Below are positions 14,386-21,989 of a DNA stretch of 30,879 nucleotides, one piece after another. Location: the NCBI GenBank assembly GCA_934098555.1, contig CAKOOQ010000013.1:1-30879 (forward strand), given 5' to 3'. The DNA comes from an uncultured Bacilli bacterium (GTDB taxonomy: Bacteria; Bacillota_I; Bacilli_A; RF39; UBA660). The notes below the pieces were generated by a model, which saw only the letters and a list, made by a program, of their open reading frames with translations, was not told where the DNA came from and searched no databases. Every line of letters begins with the position of its first letter. The stretch's first letter is position 1. A program made the position numbers and the translations under genes.

Positions 14386-15735
14386 ATGCCTTTAAAAAAA
14401 TTTAAAATTAAAAATACGAAACTATTTGCTTCTTTGCTGGCTTTCTTTTTTATTGGCCTCTTTGCTGGCTATATAGTCTTTTCTAAAAGTTACGCTTACT
14501 ATGAAGAAAAGAAGGATTTCAATATCATTAATGGTACTGTTGAAGAAGCCGGAGACATTTATTTTGCCTATTACATAGACGGTGTTATTTCAAGAAATAT
14601 GCCCGTTCAAAATACAGGTTATACATTAGACGTTGAAAAATCAAGCTGTAATAATGGAGTGATACCTTCATGGGATAATGCAGGGTGGAAGTTTGTTGGA
14701 GACTATCATAGTTATAATGCAATCGATAATACCCGAACGAAATGTACTTTATATTTTAATAAAACAGCCAAAACAGTAAAAACAGCCTTAGGAAATATTG
14801 AAGTTAACACATATGTTCCCGATTTTACAAAGTCAGCTTGTGATGATGCCTCTTGCGAATCCCGCGAAAAAGGTGTTTTTGAAACAACGGACTATGATGG
14901 CAATCCGACTTATTATTACCGAGGTTCTGTTGAAAATAACTATTTAAAATTTGCTGGCTATTTTTGGCGAGTGGTTCGTATTAACGGAAATGGTTCAATT
15001 AGAATGATTTATGATGGCACAAGTGCTCATGCAAATGGCGAATCATCAACAGATAGACAATATGGCGCAAGTCAATTTAATCCAAATTATAACAACAATA
15101 TGTATGTCGGCTATATGTATACATCAGGTGAAGCCCATGGTACAGGAACATCTTCAACAATCAAAAACAATACGGATAAGTTCTATACCGATAAACTTTC
15201 AAGCTACGCTTCAAAATTAGATACGAATGCTGGTTTCTGCAGTGACAGATCTACCTTAAATTTACAAAATGGTGTGGGAACAGGAACTGTTATTACTTAC
15301 AATAAAGGATACTTAAGAGTAGTAGAAAGTACACCAACGCTTACATGTGAAAATGCCAGTGATTATTACACCGTGGCAAGTTCTTCAAGTGGAAACAAGA
15401 AATTAAGCTATCCGATTGGCTTAATAACCGCGGATGAAGTTATGCTTGCTGGTCACGCTGGTGGCGTCTTTGATGGTTCTTATAACCATATGAAAACAAA
15501 TAACGGTAGTTATTTAGTAACCAGAAATGTTTTCTGGACTATGACACCCGCCGGAGGCTATAATCCGTTCGGCAATTCCGGCTGGAGTGCTCTTTTGTTC
15601 CCTGTCACCGGCTCTGGTCTTATCGACGATTTTGGCGCTAACGGCGCCTTTGGTCTACGTCCAGTAATCAATATTCGCTCGGATGTCATCATTACAGGAA
15701 CAGGTTCCCAAAATGATCCTTATCTCGTGAATTAG
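14386..15735 (+). CDS. Membrane-anchored surface protein with C-type-lectin-like variable C-terminus (paralogue 1)
   Basis: A 449-residue protein. A basic N-terminus precedes one hydrophobic helix (about 14-32) with no clear cleavage site, then SKSYAYYEE and a long extracellular part. The end has the pattern GLITADE, FWTMTP, FGLRPVINI, which I know from C-type-lectin/FGE-like folds in surface proteins of uncultured Firmicutes. It is closely related to paralogue 2 at 16802-18222 from about residue 35 onwards, while the anchors differ. The codons for about residues 388-427 are GC-rich and A-poor compared with everything around them, suggesting a diversified segment. Transcription depends on a promoter with a G10 tract in its spacer. 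GGTGA is seven bases before the ATG. The ligand and role are unknown; display of a variable binding surface is inference. Confidence 0.8.
   Translation: MPLKKFKIKNTKLFASLLAFFFIGLFAGYIVFSKSYAYYEEKKDFNIINGTVEEAGDIYFAYYIDGVISRNMPVQNTGYTLDVEKSSCNNGVIPSWDNAGWKFVGDYHSYNAIDNTRTKCTLYFNKTAKTVKTALGNIEVNTYVPDFTKSACDDASCESREKGVFETTDYDGNPTYYYRGSVENNYLKFAGYFWRVVRINGNGSIRMIYDGTSAHANGESSTDRQYGASQFNPNYNNNMYVGYMYTSGEAHGTGTSSTIKNNTDKFYTDKLSSYASKLDTNAGFCSDRSTLNLQNGVGTGTVITYNKGYLRVVESTPTLTCENASDYYTVASSSSGNKKLSYPIGLITADEVMLAGHAGGVFDGSYNHMKTNNGSYLVTRNVFWTMTPAGGYNPFGNSGWSALLFPVTGSGLIDDFGANGAFGLRPVINIRSDVIITGTGSQNDPYLVN
15547..15666 (+). other. Candidate variable region of a diversity-generating retroelement target
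   Basis: By hand count this 120-nt segment has 68 G+C and only 16 A, against roughly one third G+C and abundant A in neighbouring coding DNA. Many codons end in C (GGC six times, also TTC, TCC, GTC, ACC, ATC, GAC, AAC, GCC), unlike the T/A-ending usage nearby. Such a pattern fits adenine-specific mutagenesis of AAC-rich template codons. The equivalent segment of paralogue 2 has the same length without indels but is poorly conserved in protein. The reverse transcriptase and template repeat are not in the window. Confidence 0.5.
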
Positions 15736-15752
15736 TGTCAAGTAAGTGTCAA
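15736..15752 (+). promoter_or_regulatory. Tandem TGTCAA repeat (site C)
   Basis: TGTCAA at 15736-15741 and 15747-15752, 11 bp apart, directly after the stop codon of paralogue 1 and upstream of the Rpn nuclease gene. Confidence 0.4.
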
Positions 15753-15777
15753 AATTGCAAGAAATTGCAATTTTTTT
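15752..15777 (+). terminator. Perfect 9-bp hairpin with GAAA loop and T run after paralogue 1
   Basis: AAATTGCAA (15752-15760) and TTGCAATTT (15765-15773) enclose a GAAA loop, with T residues to 15777. This is a good intrinsic terminator. It also resembles the hairpins with GRNA tetraloops reported downstream of variable regions in diversity-generating retroelements, so a second role is possible. Confidence 0.7.
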
Positions 15778-15782
15778 CAGCT

Positions 15783-15874
15783 AAAAAAAAGGAAATCGAG
15801 GATTTTTTTTGAATATATAAGTAGGAGGGAAAATATTGAAACTATTTTTCAGCCTTAGAAAGGAGAAACTCATG
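15783..15874 (+). repeat. Conserved leader upstream of an Rpn-family gene (copy 1)
   Basis: AAAAAAGGAAATC, GATTTTTTTTG, ATATATAAGTAG and then CTTAGAAA with GGA just before the ATG recur in the same order at 30669-30766, ahead of the other Rpn-family gene. AAATC/GATTT forms a small hairpin followed by Ts. Conservation outside the coding region suggests the element is copied together with its leader. Confidence 0.6.
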
Positions 15875-15897
15875 GGCATAGATTTAATGGAAGATTT

Positions 15898-16728
15898 TTG
15901 GATAAAAACATCTTAGGTAATGATGAGTACACAAAACCATTAGAAGTCATCACGGAAAATGTTTTAAGATTACCCAAAGGAATCCTCAAAAACCAAATCG
16001 TTATTAAAGGGCAAGAATATCCTTTTAAGAAAGCCACTTATAAAGAAAAAGATGTACGAGCAGATATCTATGCTTTTTTAGGAGAAGATATCATTTTAAA
16101 TTTAGAAGCCTATAAAACTTTTGATAAAGAAAAACTACGAAAGTCAAACGTTTACTTATGTCGGGGTTATAGTAGTCAATTAAAGAAAAGCATGCCGTAT
16201 AGAAAAATGAAGAAGTTTGTTCAAATCAATTTAGTAGACCATGTACGAAGTGGTGTTTTAGAAGATAAAGTTATTCAAAGATATTTTTTAGAAGACCAAG
16301 GTTATCCATTAACCGATGATATTCAAATATATTACATACGACTTGATTTACTCGATAAACTTAATTATAATGTAGGCATAAGTGATGACGAATTCTTAGA
16401 TATCTTAAGGTATTTGAAAGCAAGAAGTGAAACAGAAAGAAAAATATATGCGGAAAGATGGGTGACAATAATGACAATGGAAGAATATATGGAAGCTCTT
16501 TTAAATGATGAAGTGATGAATGAAGAACGTGGTATGTTCAAAAAAGCTCGGGAATACGGTATCGAAGAAGGCATTGATATTGGAAAAAGCCGTGGTATCA
16601 ATATTGGCAAAACAGAAGAACGTGTTGAAATAGCCAAAGAACTTTTAAAGTTAGAAGTGCCTTTAAAAAAAATAATTCTAGCAACAGGTTTGACAGAAGA
16701 TGTTTTAAGGAAACTACAAAAAAATTAG
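15898..16728 (+). CDS. Rpn/PD-(D/E)XK nuclease-family putative transposase, probable N-terminal frameshift
   Basis: The 276-codon frame matches the recombination-promoting nuclease family: a restriction-endonuclease-like core with Asp in ADIYAFLGED and NLEAYK as the E-x-K-like motif, then the typical charged tail with Gly repeats (GIEEGIDIGKSRGINIGK) and an end pattern LLKLEVPLKKIILATGL. The frame can only start with TTG 15898. A much better start, ATG 15872 with AAAGGAG upstream, reads MGIDLMEDF and is one base out of frame at a five-T run (15895-15899). One extra T would join the two. The N-terminus also seems to lack the usual YDxxFK motif, which the gene at 30764 does have. It may therefore be damaged or slippage-prone. 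Family members act in DNA rearrangement or defence. Confidence 0.7.
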   Translation: MDKNILGNDEYTKPLEVITENVLRLPKGILKNQIVIKGQEYPFKKATYKEKDVRADIYAFLGEDIILNLEAYKTFDKEKLRKSNVYLCRGYSSQLKKSMPYRKMKKFVQINLVDHVRSGVLEDKVIQRYFLEDQGYPLTDDIQIYYIRLDLLDKLNYNVGISDDEFLDILRYLKARSETERKIYAERWVTIMTMEEYMEALLNDEVMNEERGMFKKAREYGIEEGIDIGKSRGINIGKTEERVEIAKELLKLEVPLKKIILATGLTEDVLRKLQKN

Positions 16729-16739
16729 TTTCTTTTTTT
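16709..16739 (+). terminator. Terminator of the Rpn-family gene
   Basis: GAAACTA (16710-16716) pairs with TAGTTTC (16726-16732), followed by seven Ts. It overlaps the stop codon. Confidence 0.7.
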
Positions 16740-16742
16740 ATA

Positions 16743-16771
16743 TTGTTAAACGAAAGGAAATATTGTAGAAT
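16743..16771 (+). promoter_or_regulatory. Promoter of paralogue 2
   Basis: -35 TTGTTA (16743-16748), 17-bp spacer, -10 TAGAAT (16766-16771). Unlike paralogue 1 its spacer is normal, so transcription should not be phase-variable. Confidence 0.6.
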
Positions 16772-16801
16772 TGAATTATTAGTAGAAGAGAGGAAAAGAA
16801 A

Positions 16802-18222
16802 ATGAAAAAAAATATTTTTGGACACAATAAAAGCTTCAAAAACGAAAATATGTTCGGGGGGGGGGTTCTTCTTATAAACTGCGTAAATATAAGGAAAAAA
16901 GTAAATTAAAAAGGAGTTTATATTTACTGCTAAATCTGTTTATCCTAACTTTAACGGTCCTTTATTTTTATAAAAGTTATGCTTTATATGAGGAACAGAA
17001 AGATTTTAATGTTATCAATGGTACAGTTGAAGAAGCCGGAGACATTTATTTTGCCTATTATATAGACGGTATTATTTCAAGAAATATGCCTGTTCAAAAT
17101 ACAGGTTATACATTAGACGTTGAAAAATCAAACTGTAATAATGGAGTGATACCTTCTTGGGATAATGCTGGGTGGAAATTTGTTGGAGACTTCCATAACT
17201 ATAATGCAACCGATAATACTAGAACCAAATGTACTTTATATTTTAATAAAACAGCCAAAACAGTAAAAACAGTCTTAGGAAATATTGAAGTTAACACATA
17301 TGTTCCCGATTTTACAAAGTCAGCTTGTGATGATACCTCTTGTGAATCCCATGAAAAAGGCATTTTTGAAACAACAGACTATGATGGTAATCCAACTTAT
17401 TATTACCGTGGTTCGGTTGAAAATAACTATGTGAAGTTTGCCGGCTTTTATTGGCGAATCATAAGAATAAACAGTAATGGTTCGATTAGAATGATTTATG
17501 ATGGAACAGTAGCTCATCAAAACGGTGAAGCATCAGACGATAGACAATATGGCACGAGTGTGTTTAATCCAGTTTATGATAACAATATGTATGTAGGCTA
17601 TATGTATACGAAAGGAGAGGCACACGGCACAAAAACATCTTCAACCATTAAAACCAATGTCGATAAATTTTATACTGATAAACTTTCCAGTTTTGCCTCT
17701 AAATTAGATACCGATTCTGGTTTCTGCGGTGACCGTACACCTTTAATTTTTCCAGATAATGTTGGAACAAATCAAATTATTACTTATCAGAAAGCTCATT
17801 TAAGAGTAGAAGAAAGTACTCCGACATTGGCTTGTGAAAATGAAAGTGATTATTACACAGTGGATAGTTCCGTAAGAGGTAATAAAAGATTAGGTTACCC
17901 AATTGGCTTAATAACAGCTGATGAAGCGATGTTCGCTGGTCATGCCGGAGGTGTGTTTGATGGCCTTTACAATCATACGAAGATAAATAAAAACGGGTTT
18001 TTGATGACAGGAAATATTTTTTGGACGATAACACCTGTTGGTTATTACTATGCCTATGGTAATGCAGGTGCCGCGAGCTATATTTTTGTTATACGAGAAG
18101 ATGGAAAAATGGATGAACCTTATTCAAATGACACGATTGGATGTAGACCTGTTATTAATATCCGCTCGGATGTCACCATTACAGGAAGTGGTGCCAAAGG
18201 TGATCCTTACATTATAAATTGA
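16802..18222 (+). CDS. Membrane-anchored surface protein, paralogue 2, out of frame at a coding G10 tract
   Basis: ATG 16802 has GAGAGGAAAAG upstream. Its frame runs 18 codons to a G10 tract (16856-16865) and then stops at TAA 16907, giving a 35-residue peptide. The large frame begins right after the tract and encodes a membrane helix ending KSYALYEE and the whole ectodomain to 18222. Eleven or eight G would restore one frame of about 472-473 residues, so the state seen is OFF. The ectodomain matches paralogue 1 closely (for example GTVEEAGDIYFAYYIDG) and ends GCRPVINI. An internal ATG at 17086 could give only a protein lacking the membrane anchor. The anchor region differs from paralogue 1. 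Function unknown, as for paralogue 1. Confidence 0.8.
16856..16865 (+). repeat. Homopolymeric G tract, 10 bases, in a coding region
   Basis: Ten consecutive G at codons 19-22 of paralogue 2. Lengths of 8 or 11 keep the ectodomain in frame; 9 and 10 do not. Same length as the tract in the promoter of paralogue 1. Confidence 0.9.
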
Positions 18223-18227
18223 AAAGT

Positions 18228-18252
18228 AAGGTCAGCTAAAACTGCCTTTTTT
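18228..18252 (+). terminator. Terminator of paralogue 2
   Basis: AAGG-T-CAG (18228-18235, one bulged T) pairs with CTGCCTT (18242-18248), followed by Ts. Confidence 0.65.
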
Positions 18253-18287
18253 GTTTACATTATTATGGAGTCTTGAATAAAACAAAT

Positions 18288-18321
18288 AAAAAAGACCATT
18301 TTACTTTGAAATGATCTTTTT
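18288..18321 (-). terminator. Terminator of the gspE-like gene
   Basis: An imperfect stem of AAAGACCATTT with AAATGATCTTT, A-rich on one side and T-rich on the other, lies between the converging genes and could work in both directions. Confidence 0.6.
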
Positions 18322-18328
18322 AAAACTT

Positions 18329-19597
18329 TTATAAGGTATCTACAATTGGGTTTTCTTTCGCTTTTTTACCAATTAAAGCATCTTTTAAATCGGATTCTCC
18401 TTCACCTAGGTCATCTTTAATATCGATAACTCTTAAAACTTCCTCAAAGCTTGTTAACCCATTTATGACTTTTATAAGGCCATCATCTAAAAGCTTTAAA
18501 GTATGACCTTTTTGATAAATGAGAGTGCGAAGTTCTTCTTTGGTGGCATTATTGACAATCGCATCTCTAATATCTTGATTTAATACTAAAACTTCTTGAA
18601 GAGCAATACGTCCTTTATAGCCCTTGTAACATTCATCACAACCAACTGGCTCATAAATATTTTCAATATCCATTTTCAAAGCTTCTTTCATTACTCTTTT
18701 TTCATAATCGGTTGTTTTTCGTGGCCGACGGCATTTAGGACACAATTTTTTGCAAAGTCTTTGAGAGACAATAGCTTCCAAAGCAGAACCTAATAAATAT
18801 CTTTCTACGTCCATATCAACAAGTCTTTCAATGGTTGTTAAAGAGTTATTTGTATGGATGGTTGATAAAACGAGGTGTCCTGTAATAGAGGCACGAACGG
18901 CAATACGGGCCGTTTCGTTATCACGAATCTCACCAATCATAATGATATCAGGGTCTTGTCTTAAAATAGAACGAAGAGCATTGGCAAAAGTAAGACCAAT
19001 TTCACTCATTGTTTGTACTTGATTAATTCCAGCAATTTTCATTTCGACTGGGTCTTCAACAGTAATAATATTTCTTTCCACGCAATTTAAAGATTGTAAA
19101 ACGGAATAAACAGTGGTAGATTTACCCGAACCTGTGGCACCAGTTACCAAGATAATACCGTTTGGTTTTTTCATAGCTTCTTTTAGTTTATCTAAGTTTT
19201 CTTCAGCAAATCCCAAACTATCTAAAGAGGCCATCGTTGCAGAGTAGTCTAAAAGACGAATAACAACTTTTTCACCATAGACAATAGGAAGTGTGGAAAC
19301 ACGGAAGTCGAGGTCTTTACCATCGACAGTCATTTTAATTGCTCCATCTTGTGGTATCCGTGACTCGGTAATATTCATCCCAGATACAATTTTTACACGT
19401 GTTACTAGGTTTTTCTTCACGGAAGCTGGCACTTTCGCGTATAAAATAAGTTCTCCATCGACACGGATTCGAACATTTAAAACATCCGGTGTTGGATCCA
19501 TATGAATGTCACTTGCTCTTTTTTTGGCCGCATCTATTAACATTTTGTTGACGATATCCACGACGGGTTCGTTTTGATAATCATATTCTGTATACAT
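18329..19597 (-). CDS. GspE/PilB-family type II secretion or type IV pilus assembly ATPase
   Basis: Hexameric ATPase that drives pilin polymerisation or pseudopilus movement. The 422 residues include RASDIHMDP near residue 30, Walker A GATGSGKST (153-161), a Walker B/Asp-box segment PDIIMIGEIRD, the His-box GHLVLSTIHTNN, and a four-Cys zinc motif (CPKC, then CDEC) near residues 290-340. It lacks the MshEN-type N-terminal domain of full-length PilB, so it resembles ComGA in size. AAAGGAG precedes the start codon. No pilin, PilC/ComGB or other pilus gene lies next to it here, which makes it an orphan in this window. Upstream, 19598-19915 is mostly AT-rich with no gene that I can support. Confidence 0.9.
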   Translation of the reverse strand: MYTEYDYQNEPVVDIVNKMLIDAAKKRASDIHMDPTPDVLNVRIRVDGELILYAKVPASVKKNLVTRVKIVSGMNITESRIPQDGAIKMTVDGKDLDFRVSTLPIVYGEKVVIRLLDYSATMASLDSLGFAEENLDKLKEAMKKPNGIILVTGATGSGKSTTVYSVLQSLNCVERNIITVEDPVEMKIAGINQVQTMSEIGLTFANALRSILRQDPDIIMIGEIRDNETARIAVRASITGHLVLSTIHTNNSLTTIERLVDMDVERYLLGSALEAIVSQRLCKKLCPKCRRPRKTTDYEKRVMKEALKMDIENIYEPVGCDECYKGYKGRIALQEVLVLNQDIRDAIVNNATKEELRTLIYQKGHTLKLLDDGLIKVINGLTSFEEVLRVIDIKDDLGEGESDLKDALIGKKAKENPIVDTL

Positions 19598-19915
19598 AAA
19601 TCATTGCTCCTTTATTCTTCTTTTTCATTGTACCAAATTTCTGACGAAAAATCTGCAATATAGCATAAAAAATTATTGTAAAAGCAAAAAATTTTGTTCT
19701 TTTCTTGGGACAAAACAAAGAGAATTTAATTCTACGAGAAAGAAATGATTGAATTTTTAAAAAGCCAACATAATATTCTTAATAAATGTAAGGGTAGTTA
19801 CAATGTCTCATATTTTGCCATAATGGTATGTAAAATTCAATTTGAAACAGTTTTCTGATTACTTTTTAAAAAGGATATGATATTATATAAAGGCAAGTTG
19901 AAGGGTGGTTTTAAC

Positions 19916-20395
19916 ATGAAAAAAAAATATTTAAAAAAACAAAAGAGAACGGTTTATTTTATCCTTATTTTTATTTTGATTAGTGTTCTTCTTTTAACTT
20001 TTTTTCTCAATACATATCTTCTTAATTTACAAAGAAAAGAGCGTTTACAAAAAATAAATGATTATACCGAATACGAACTTTTATATGAACCTCAGAAAAG
20101 ATGTCAATTAAAAAATAAATTTGTTTTTGAAGGATATACCTATGTTTTTAGCTGCGTAGACGAAGTCTATTTAAGTTATGGTTCGACAAAAATGACTTTA
20201 GAAGAAGCCTTAGAAAATAAGTATCTAACATTTAAAGATTTAACCTTTAGTCTTACGATGACTAAAAATGATACGGAAACGATTTATACGCATCATAAAT
20301 CGAAAACATCGTTGGCCTATTGTTTTGTTCTTAATGAAGAAGCCAAAACGATTACTTTTAAAGGTGAGGATGATACACTTTCTTTAAAGCTTTAA
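19916..20395 (+). CDS. Small membrane-anchored protein of unknown function
   Basis: 159 residues: a very basic start (MKKKYLKKQKR), one hydrophobic helix at about 13-35, then a soluble, probably extracellular part with three cysteines. ATG 19916 is preceded by GAAGGGTGG at good spacing; an in-frame ATG at 19877 lacks a binding site. AT-rich sequence with a TATTAT just upstream may hold the promoter. Its last 38 bp overlap the end of the converging flippase gene. I recognise no family. Confidence 0.65.
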   Translation: MKKKYLKKQKRTVYFILIFILISVLLLTFFLNTYLLNLQRKERLQKINDYTEYELLYEPQKRCQLKNKFVFEGYTYVFSCVDEVYLSYGSTKMTLEEALENKYLTFKDLTFSLTMTKNDTETIYTHHKSKTSLAYCFVLNEEAKTITFKGEDDTLSLKL

Positions 20396-21659
20396 AACTT
20401 AAGGCGACAACAAAAATGATGTTAATGATTTCACTAAAAACAAGGCTATAAAGACCAATATGGCAAAGTGAAAGAAGACTTAATACAATAAGTTTTAAAA
20501 TGACGCCTAAAAAAGTAATGAAAAAAGATTCCTTGGCAAACCCGGCGGCCTCTAAAATACTAGATAAAGGTGCTTCCAAATAAAAAAGAACAAAGAAAGG
20601 GGCTAGGATAAAGATGTAGTCACTGCCTAGAGTTGTTTTATAAAGGAGATTTAAAAGAAAATCCCGACTGAAAAACAGAAAAACAGAGGAAAATAAACCA
20701 ATAATAAAGGAATAAGTAAGAGCTTCTTTTATTCTTTTTTTAAGCATTATGGTATTATTCTGACTTTTATATTTGCTTACTTCGGGAATTAGAATTTGAC
20801 AAATCGCGGCAACGAAAAAAGCAGGAAGGGTTAAAAGACCAATCGCGTAAGCATTATAGGCGGCATATTCTTTTAAGATATAAGCAGAGGAATAGCCACT
20901 AAAAAGAAGAATATTTGTTAAAAGAATAGGTTCAAGAAAAAAACCAATATTGCCAAAGACTCGGCTGGACATAGAAGGCAGGCTTGTTTGCAACATTTCT
21001 TTGATAATTTTCATACTGGGCTTCATATCTTCTTTTTTTAAAGCTATTTTACGAGGTAAAAAGAAAGAAAAAACGAGAATACTAATGAATTCGGTCAAAC
21101 CATTTAATAGGATATAAGAAATAACGCCATACATAAGACCGTGACAAATTATTTGGGGAAGAAAGAAAATAATAAATAATATCCGAGTAATTTGTTCAAA
21201 AAAGTTTGAAATCACGTTGGGATGAACTTTTAATTTACCAAGAAAATATCCTTTTAAAAATGAGGTAATAGCAATAAAAGGAAGCGTAAAAGCCATAGCT
21301 AGTATTAAGGGATATACCTTTGGTTGCTTTAATAGTTGATTAGCAATAAAGGGGGCGGTTAAAAAAATGAGGAAAATAAGGCCACTTAAAAAAAGCATAA
21401 TAAAAAAGCAAGTGGAAAAAAAGATACGTTTACTTCTTATTTTTCTTTCACTAACCATTTTGGAAATACTAATAGGAAGGGCAAAAGAAGACAGGGTAAC
21501 AAAAAGAGAATAGGTTGGCATGACAATAGTAAGGTAACTTATGCCTTCTGTTCCCAGCGTTCTTGTGCTTAATATACGAATGATAAATCCAAATATCTTC
21601 GTCATTAAGCCACCAAATAGTAAAATAAGTATGGATTTTTTGAAGGTATCTTTTTTCAA
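20358..21659 (-). CDS. MOP-superfamily flippase (SpoVB/MurJ-like polysaccharide exporter)
   Basis: A 433-residue polytopic membrane protein with about 12-14 hydrophobic segments. The N-terminus (LLFGGLMTKIFGFIIRILSTRTLG) and the segment LPISISKMVSERK are typical of the SpoVB/YtgP/MurJ-like branch, which moves lipid-linked cell-wall or polysaccharide precursors across the membrane. The substrate cannot be told from sequence. The start appears to be TTG (21657-21659) with AGGAAAG upstream; no in-frame ATG is nearby. It is transcribed away from the comN operon and converges with the small membrane protein, overlapping it by 38 bp. Confidence 0.85.
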   Translation of the reverse strand: MKKDTFKKSILILLFGGLMTKIFGFIIRILSTRTLGTEGISYLTIVMPTYSLFVTLSSFALPISISKMVSERKIRSKRIFFSTCFFIMLFLSGLIFLIFLTAPFIANQLLKQPKVYPLILAMAFTLPFIAITSFLKGYFLGKLKVHPNVISNFFEQITRILFIIFFLPQIICHGLMYGVISYILLNGLTEFISILVFSFFLPRKIALKKEDMKPSMKIIKEMLQTSLPSMSSRVFGNIGFFLEPILLTNILLFSGYSSAYILKEYAAYNAYAIGLLTLPAFFVAAICQILIPEVSKYKSQNNTIMLKKRIKEALTYSFIIGLFSSVFLFFSRDFLLNLLYKTTLGSDYIFILAPFFVLFYLEAPLSSILEAAGFAKESFFITFLGVILKLIVLSLLSLCHIGLYSLVFSEIINIIFVVALSFKALKKVYHPHL

Positions 21660-21737
21660 ATAATCACTTTCCTAATCTCTTTATTTGCTTTATAATAATG
21701 TTATGCAAAAGGACAAAATTTAAGAATAGGTGATGAC

Positions 21738-21989
21738 ATGAAAGAACAAAATTTTGCAAGTTTAGAAGAACTTTATTTAAAACTACTGCCTGCGTTACGA
21801 ACGAAAAAAAATGAAATGATTCGGGAAAAATATTTATATATTACGGAAGATGATATTTGGTCTTATTTATGCCATTATATATGGAAAGGTCAAAAAGCCC
21901 TTACTTTAGGCGTTATGGTTGATGATATTTTAAATACCGATAATTTGGTTTTATATGAACATAAAGGTGAAAATTATGCAACCAATTAG
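21738..21989 (+). CDS. ComN-like post-transcriptional regulator family protein
   Basis: An 83-residue protein whose middle (REKYLYITEDDIWSYLCHYIWKG) matches what I recall of the ComN/YrzD family, for which B. subtilis ComN is known to affect comE mRNA. The call rests on that short motif and on size. AGGTGATG precedes the ATG. It is the first gene of an operon with the MBL hydrolase, overlapping it by 14 bp. Presence of a competence system is not shown by this window, apart from the orphan GspE-type ATPase. Confidence 0.6.
   Translation: MKEQNFASLEELYLKLLPALRTKKNEMIREKYLYITEDDIWSYLCHYIWKGQKALTLGVMVDDILNTDNLVLYEHKGENYATN

Noticed and set aside
16365..16825. Minus-strand frames over the Rpn gene and its terminator
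   Set aside because: Composition follows the complement of the Rpn coding frame; no start signals.
17086..17500. ATG 17086 as the true start of paralogue 2
   Set aside because: Homology to paralogue 1, a membrane helix and an open frame continue upstream to the G10 tract, and no ribosome binding site precedes 17086.
14386..18222. A complete diversity-generating retroelement in the window
   Set aside because: No reverse transcriptase, Avd or template repeat could be found on either strand, so only a candidate target region is reported.
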